Below, piece by piece: positions 45,304 through 48,187 of a stretch of 48,187 nucleotides of DNA. The stretch covers positions 1 to 48,187 of the forward strand of contig JAIEOP010000332.1 of NCBI GenBank assembly GCA_019750465.1, written 5' to 3'. This DNA is from Acetobacteraceae bacterium. Its GTDB lineage: Bacteria; Pseudomonadota; Alphaproteobacteria; Acetobacterales; Acetobacteraceae. Under the pieces are notes generated by a model, which saw only the letters and a list, made by a program, of their open reading frames with translations, ran no database searches and was not told where the DNA came from. A program made the translations under genes and the position numbers. Position 1 is the stretch's first letter; every line of letters starts with the position of its first letter.

Positions 45304-46370
45304 CACAGATCTCCGTTTTGTAGCGAGGACAGAAGAAATTGTTCTACATTCGCTCTAATTGAAGAGAGCTCGCCAAGTAACCTCGGGGACATATCGATTT
45401 GAACGTGCATGTGTCTCCATTGGAACCTAGCTACGCACGTTGTGAAGGCCGAACGGGTTAACGGGTCGATTGGATCTCTGCCTATTTGCCATCCACGAGG
45501 CATCGTTTCGGGTCTGTATATACACCACCCATTGATGCCCTCAGCCGCCTGAGGTGTGCCTGAGAAAAGCAGGTATGCCTTCTGCGGACGCGCGGTGCTT
45601 TGCGAAACTCCGCTGGATTCGATGGGTGGCAGGCTGAATTTCAATCCATATCGCTGGTCTTGGAGGGTTGCCATTGGATGGGTAGTGGTGACCTCTGAAG
45701 GTGTCGGCAGGTGGCCTGCGACCACTATGTCAATTCGGCAAGAACGTGTCCCGCCTCGACGGCAGACATCCATCGCTACAGACGCGTTATCCTCCATACG
45801 TGGCCAAGTCATCGATAGTTGAAGTACAGTTCGCTCGACACGTGCGTCTTGCTGGGCCTGTAATAGTGCGTCGGAGTGCCAGCGACGCGGCAGGCGCATC
45901 ACGTTCTCGCCCAATCGCGTCGTGATGATCTCGTCTGTCACAGCAGTTCGCGGCCGTTCTATTCGCCAGCGGGGGTCATCCCAACATGGGTCCAGCATCA
46001 CAGTATTCGACGACGATCCTGTCCATGAGCTGGTCATGCCGACGGTGATGGCATCTTGCGGAACGCCTTGCTGACGCAGCTCAGCCTCCACGGCTCGAAC
46101 GCGCGTGAGCGAAATACCTTCGCCATCCTCTCCGCGTCCGACAAAGGCGACAACAACCACGGCACTCTGGTTTGGCCTCCTGTTAGGTAGGATGGCCTGC
46201 TTAATCGTCTGCTTGTCGCGGTGGCTTAGCGTAGCGTCGCCTGCTCGGAAGGTGATGCCTACGCCACATTCGCTGAGGGCGAGAACAGGCGTTGCGCCGT
46301 CGATGCTGATCCATGCCGCTGTAAACAGCGCAGCTGTCAGTCCGGCGAGTATGGACGCTCGTCGCTTCAT
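45303..46370 (-). CDS. Secreted/periplasmic OmpA-domain protein coupled to the RTX gene
   Basis: With ATG 46370 (not the longer frame from 46460) the protein begins with a typical signal peptide, MKRRASILAGLTAALFTAA, cleaved near VLALSECG. Residues about 35-115 resemble an OmpA-like peptidoglycan-binding domain (ITFRAGDATLSHRDKQTIKQ, then SLTRVRAVEAELRQQGVPQDAI). The remainder is not recognised; cysteines in CWDDP, CRRGGTRSC and NGWCIY may form disulfides. Its TGA overlaps the RTX ATG (TGATG), so the two are co-translated. It could anchor or assist the RTX protein at the cell surface. Base composition matches the AT-richer half of the RTX gene. Confidence 0.78.
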   Translation of the reverse strand: MKRRASILAGLTAALFTAAWISIDGATPVLALSECGVGITFRAGDATLSHRDKQTIKQAILPNRRPNQSAVVVVAFVGRGEDGEGISLTRVRAVEAELRQQGVPQDAITVGMTSSWTGSSSNTVMLDPCWDDPRWRIERPRTAVTDEIITTRLGENVMRLPRRWHSDALLQAQQDARVERTVLQLSMTWPRMEDNASVAMDVCRRGGTRSCRIDIVVAGHLPTPSEVTTTHPMATLQDQRYGLKFSLPPIESSGVSQSTARPQKAYLLFSGTPQAAEGINGWCIYRPETMPRGWQIGRDPIDPLTRSAFTTCVARFQWRHMHVQIDMSPRLLGELSSIRANVEQFLLSSLQNGDL

Positions 46371-46711
46371 GGATATGGGGTCGAGCCTTGATTGGGATTC
46401 CAGTAAAAAATTGACCTGACAGCAAGCGCACGGGGCATTAACACTAACGTATTCCGGCATGCAAACTGCGGAGTACTAGGTCACGATCAGCGATAATTGC
46501 CCCCGTGGCTGGGTTCCATTGCACTAGGATGTACGTGCTCGATTACGATTTCAACATCGTTCCCGTCCTGCCGTTACCGCCTCAAGCCCCCTGGGCCGCA
46601 GTGGCTTCACCCGTATGGGAGAACTGGACGAGATGGCCAGAAGCCGGTGAGGTCTGAAACCGGCATGTCAGCGCAACTGCTGGGCTGGGCAGATAATCGC
46701 CCACCATCCAG
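46371..46711. other. Intergenic region upstream of the OmpA-domain gene
   Basis: This 341-bp stretch is AT-rich near 46400-46490, suiting a minus-strand promoter for the OmpA/RTX pair. A 42-codon plus-strand frame (ATG 46529 to TGA 46657) has no supporting signal. Nothing else is recognised. Confidence 0.35.
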
Positions 46712-46886
46712 TTCGAGGAACGCTACTCGCCGACTCCTGCCACCGCGACCGCGATCTACGACACGGTGAAGGGCCGCATCCTGGTGGATGCCGACGGCAG
46801 CGGTGCGGGCACGTCCGAGCTCATAGTGACGCTGGCCAACGCCGGATCACCTGAACTGGGCGCAGGTGTCCTTCGTGGCGGCCTGA
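46712..46886 (+). pseudogene. Frameshifted remnant of an RTX protein C-terminus
   Basis: In one frame the sequence reads AIYDTVKGRILVDADGSGAG and then LIVTLAN, the typical last strands of serralysin/RTX C-terminal domains. After 46843 one extra G breaks the frame; skipping it gives DHLNWAQVSFVAA followed by TGA at 46884-46886, a usual ending for the family. The fragment has no start or repeat region and lies between the OmpA/RTX operon and the right transposon end, on the opposite strand to the intact RTX gene. It is a relic of a second RTX gene. Confidence 0.65.
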
Positions 46887-46929
46887 CGCCGCACCACAAG
46901 GAAACCTAGCGCTGGGAATCCCCGGATCG

Positions 46930-47066
46930 GCTACGGACGTCTATTCGGTGGCCGAGGTAGGCGATGGACGGCTATTCTGCGCCCTGCGGACGAGAATTCG
47001 GTGTTCGGCTTTAGCGGAATCAGTGACTTGATAGATGGCTCGGGACGCTTATTCGGTGGCCCTACA
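46930..47066. repeat. Right transposon end with TnsB-like repeats
   Basis: TATTC-centred copies sit at 46942 and 46973 (31 bp apart), a diverged AATTC copy at 46995, and the outermost one at 47050-47054 in GGACGCTTATTCGG. The terminus is CCCTACA (47060-47066), complementary to the left tip. The copy at 46956 onward nearly matches repeats of the array after tniQ. No gene lies within. Confidence 0.85.
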
Positions 47067-47071
47067 AGCGG
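47067..47071. repeat. Right target-site duplication AGCGG
   Basis: Identical to 428-432 and directly abutting the CCCTACA tip. Confidence 0.9.
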
Positions 47072-47090
47072 GGCGGCGGCGGGCCGGCGC

Positions 47091-48179
47091 CTATGCCGCC
47101 CGTCCCACCCGCGGCAGGAGCGCCGTCGCCAGCCCGAGCAGCGGCAGGAAGGCGCAGATCCGATAGACCGTGGTGATGCTCGTCCAGTCCGCGAGCTGGC
47201 CCAGCGCCGCCGCGCCCAGTCCGCCCAGGCCGAAGGAGAAGCCGAAGAAGATCCCCGCCACCAGCCCGACCCGCCCCGGCAGCAGCTCCTGCGCATAGAC
47301 CAGGATGGCGGAGAAGGCGCTGGCCATGGTGAAGCCGATCAGCACCGAGAACACCGCCGTCCAGGCCAGCCCCGCATGCGGCAGCGCCAGCGTGAAGGGC
47401 AGCGCGCCGAGGATGGAGAACCACATCACCGGGATGCGCCCGACCCGGTCCCCCACCATCCCGCCCGCCAGCGTGCCCAGCACCACCGACCCCAGATACA
47501 GGAACAGCAGCAGCTGCGCCGACTGCACCGAGACGCCGAAGGTCTTCATCAGGTAGAAGGTGTAGTAGGAGCCGAGGCTGGCGCTGTAGACGTTCTTGCT
47601 GAACAGCAGCACCACCAGCACGGCGATGGCGATGCCCACCTTGCGTCGCGGCAGCCCATGCGCCGCCGCCGCGGCGCAGGCCTTCGCGCGCGCCACCGCG
47701 CCCTCGGCGCGCTTCGCCGCGTACCAGCGCCCGACCTGGAACAGCACCGCCATGCCCAGAAGCGCCACGGCGGAGAACCAGACGATGCTGCGCTGCCCCG
47801 CCGGCACGACGATGAAGGCCGCGAGCAGCGGGCCGGAGGCGGTGCCGACATTGCCACCGACCTGGAACAGCGACTGCGCCAGGCCGTAGCGCCCGCCGGC
47901 CGCCATGCGCGCGACGCGCGAGGCCTCCGGGTGGAACACCGCCGAGCCCAGCCCGATCAGCACCGCGGCGCCGAGGATCACCGGGTAGCTGTGCGCATTC
48001 GCCATCAGCAGCAGGCCGAGCAGCGTCGAGCCCATGCCGGCCGCCAGGGAATAGGGCTGCGGGCGGCGGTCCGTCAGCATGCCCACCACGGGCTGGAACA
48101 GCGAGGCGGTGCATGATGCCGCGTGCTGGATTATGCCGCGTGGCTTGGCCGGCTGGCGCGGCTGCGGCGCGTCGGCCAC
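47091..48179 (-). CDS. fsr: Fsr-like MFS transporter with an N-terminal deletion
   Basis: This is a 362-residue major facilitator of the fosmidomycin-resistance (Fsr) type, an inner-membrane drug or metabolite exporter. Recognisable are TASLFQPVVGMLTDRRPQPYSLA, GLGSAVFHPEASRVA and GSVVLGTLAGGMVGDRVGR. The start GTG 48179 gives ADAPQPRQPAKPR, then only nine residues (GIIQHAASC) before TASLFQPVVG. Family members have about 40 residues and transmembrane helix 1 there. TM1 and the start of TM2 thus appear missing, at the site of a short direct repeat. The gene is convergent with gyrB across the insertion and probably not functional as an exporter. It ends 20 bases from the transposon's flanking duplication. 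Confidence 0.8.
   Translation of the reverse strand: MADAPQPRQPAKPRGIIQHAASCTASLFQPVVGMLTDRRPQPYSLAAGMGSTLLGLLLMANAHSYPVILGAAVLIGLGSAVFHPEASRVARMAAGGRYGLAQSLFQVGGNVGTASGPLLAAFIVVPAGQRSIVWFSAVALLGMAVLFQVGRWYAAKRAEGAVARAKACAAAAAHGLPRRKVGIAIAVLVVLLFSKNVYSASLGSYYTFYLMKTFGVSVQSAQLLLFLYLGSVVLGTLAGGMVGDRVGRIPVMWFSILGALPFTLALPHAGLAWTAVFSVLIGFTMASAFSAILVYAQELLPGRVGLVAGIFFGFSFGLGGLGAAALGQLADWTSITTVYRICAFLPLLGLATALLPRVGRAA
48116..48142. repeat. 10-bp direct repeat at the Fsr N-terminal lesion
   Basis: ATGCCGCGTG occurs at 48116-48125 and again at 48133-48142, separated by seven bases, exactly where the Fsr reading loses homology. Such short repeats are typical deletion or assembly-collapse junctions. 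Confidence 0.6.
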
Positions 48180-48187
48180 GCGGCGGG

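Larger units (their letters stand above)
433..47066. mobile_element. 46.6-kb Tn7-like transposon inserted at the gyrB stop codon
   Basis: The element is bounded by TGTAGGG at 433-439 and CCCTACA at 47060-47066. The terminal inverted match extends to 10 of 11 bases. It is flanked by the 5-bp direct repeat AGCGG. Both ends carry the same sub-terminal motif, CCGAATAAGCGTCC at 463-476 and its near-complement GGACGCTTATTCGG at 47043-47056, which I read as TnsB binding sites. Inside are tnsA-like, tnsB, tnsC and tniQ genes (33087-39361). Cargo comprises a type II CBASS operon, an SspABCD-SspFGH phosphorothioation operon, an RTX/OmpA pair and an IS66 copy. Removing the element and one AGCGG copy leaves gyrB and the convergent fsr-like gene about 22 bp apart, which is a plausible empty site. 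Confidence 0.93.

Noticed and set aside
40690-46370. Type I secretion genes expected beside the RTX gene
   Set aside because: No ABC transporter, membrane-fusion or TolC-like gene is present in the window.
46529-46657. 42-codon plus-strand ORF
   Set aside because: No ribosome binding site at a good distance and no family resemblance; probably chance.

Overview
The window is high-GC DNA from an alphaproteobacterium, probably an Acetobacteraceae/Roseomonas-like organism (inferred from the GyrB C-terminus, codon use and IS66 type; not proven). Only its two edges look like native chromosome: the 3' end of gyrB (1-429) and a convergent, N-terminally damaged Fsr-like MFS transporter (47091-48179). 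Everything between is one mobile element. A Tn7-like transposon runs from 433 to 47066 (46,634 bp). It begins TGTAGGG and ends CCCTACA, is flanked by the 5-bp direct repeat AGCGG (428-432 and 47067-47071), and sits right at the gyrB stop codon.

Cargo, left part. A DUF2384-type antitoxin-like gene is followed by a complete type II CBASS operon (CD-NTase, Cap2 E1-E2, Cap3 JAMM protease, Cap4 nuclease-SAVED; 1394-6082), a small membrane protein and several small genes I do not recognise. One of these, a 249-codon gene, is split exactly in two by a 2,860-bp IS66 element (8859-11718, 8-bp duplication GCTGCGAT).

Cargo, middle part. A tightly overlapping minus-strand operon (30019 down to 12157) encodes a ribbon-helix-helix-like small protein, SspA, SspB, SspC, SspD, SspF, SspG, SspH, the phosphorothioation-associated putative methyltransferase and a second, class I methyltransferase. 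This is an SspABCD-SspFGH type DNA phosphorothioate modification/restriction system.

Transposition part (plus strand, 30416-39361). A DUF6634-like protein, a soluble AAA+ ATPase fused to an FtsH-like M41 protease domain, a 90-residue ORF, a TnsA-like protein whose catalytic D and K appear to be lost, a TnsB DDE transposase, a TnsC/TniB ATPase and a long TniQ/TnsD-like target selector with about five HTH units are linked by overlapping start and stop codons. Four 31-bp repeats follow tniQ. They resemble repeats at the true right end, so they may be an older transposon end that was bypassed.

Right part (39490-47066). A putative HExxH metallopeptidase gene, a large RTX protein with a sharp base-composition break, an OmpA-domain protein translationally coupled to it, and a frameshifted remnant of another RTX C-terminus lie between the internal repeats and the real right end.

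How it works together (inference): a site-specific Tn7-like element uses the gyrB 3' end as a safe harbour and carries two unrelated anti-phage systems, a nucleotide-signalling abortive system (CBASS) and an epigenetic one (Ssp). The least familiar part is the AAA+/M41 protease fused into the tns operon together with a degenerate TnsA.
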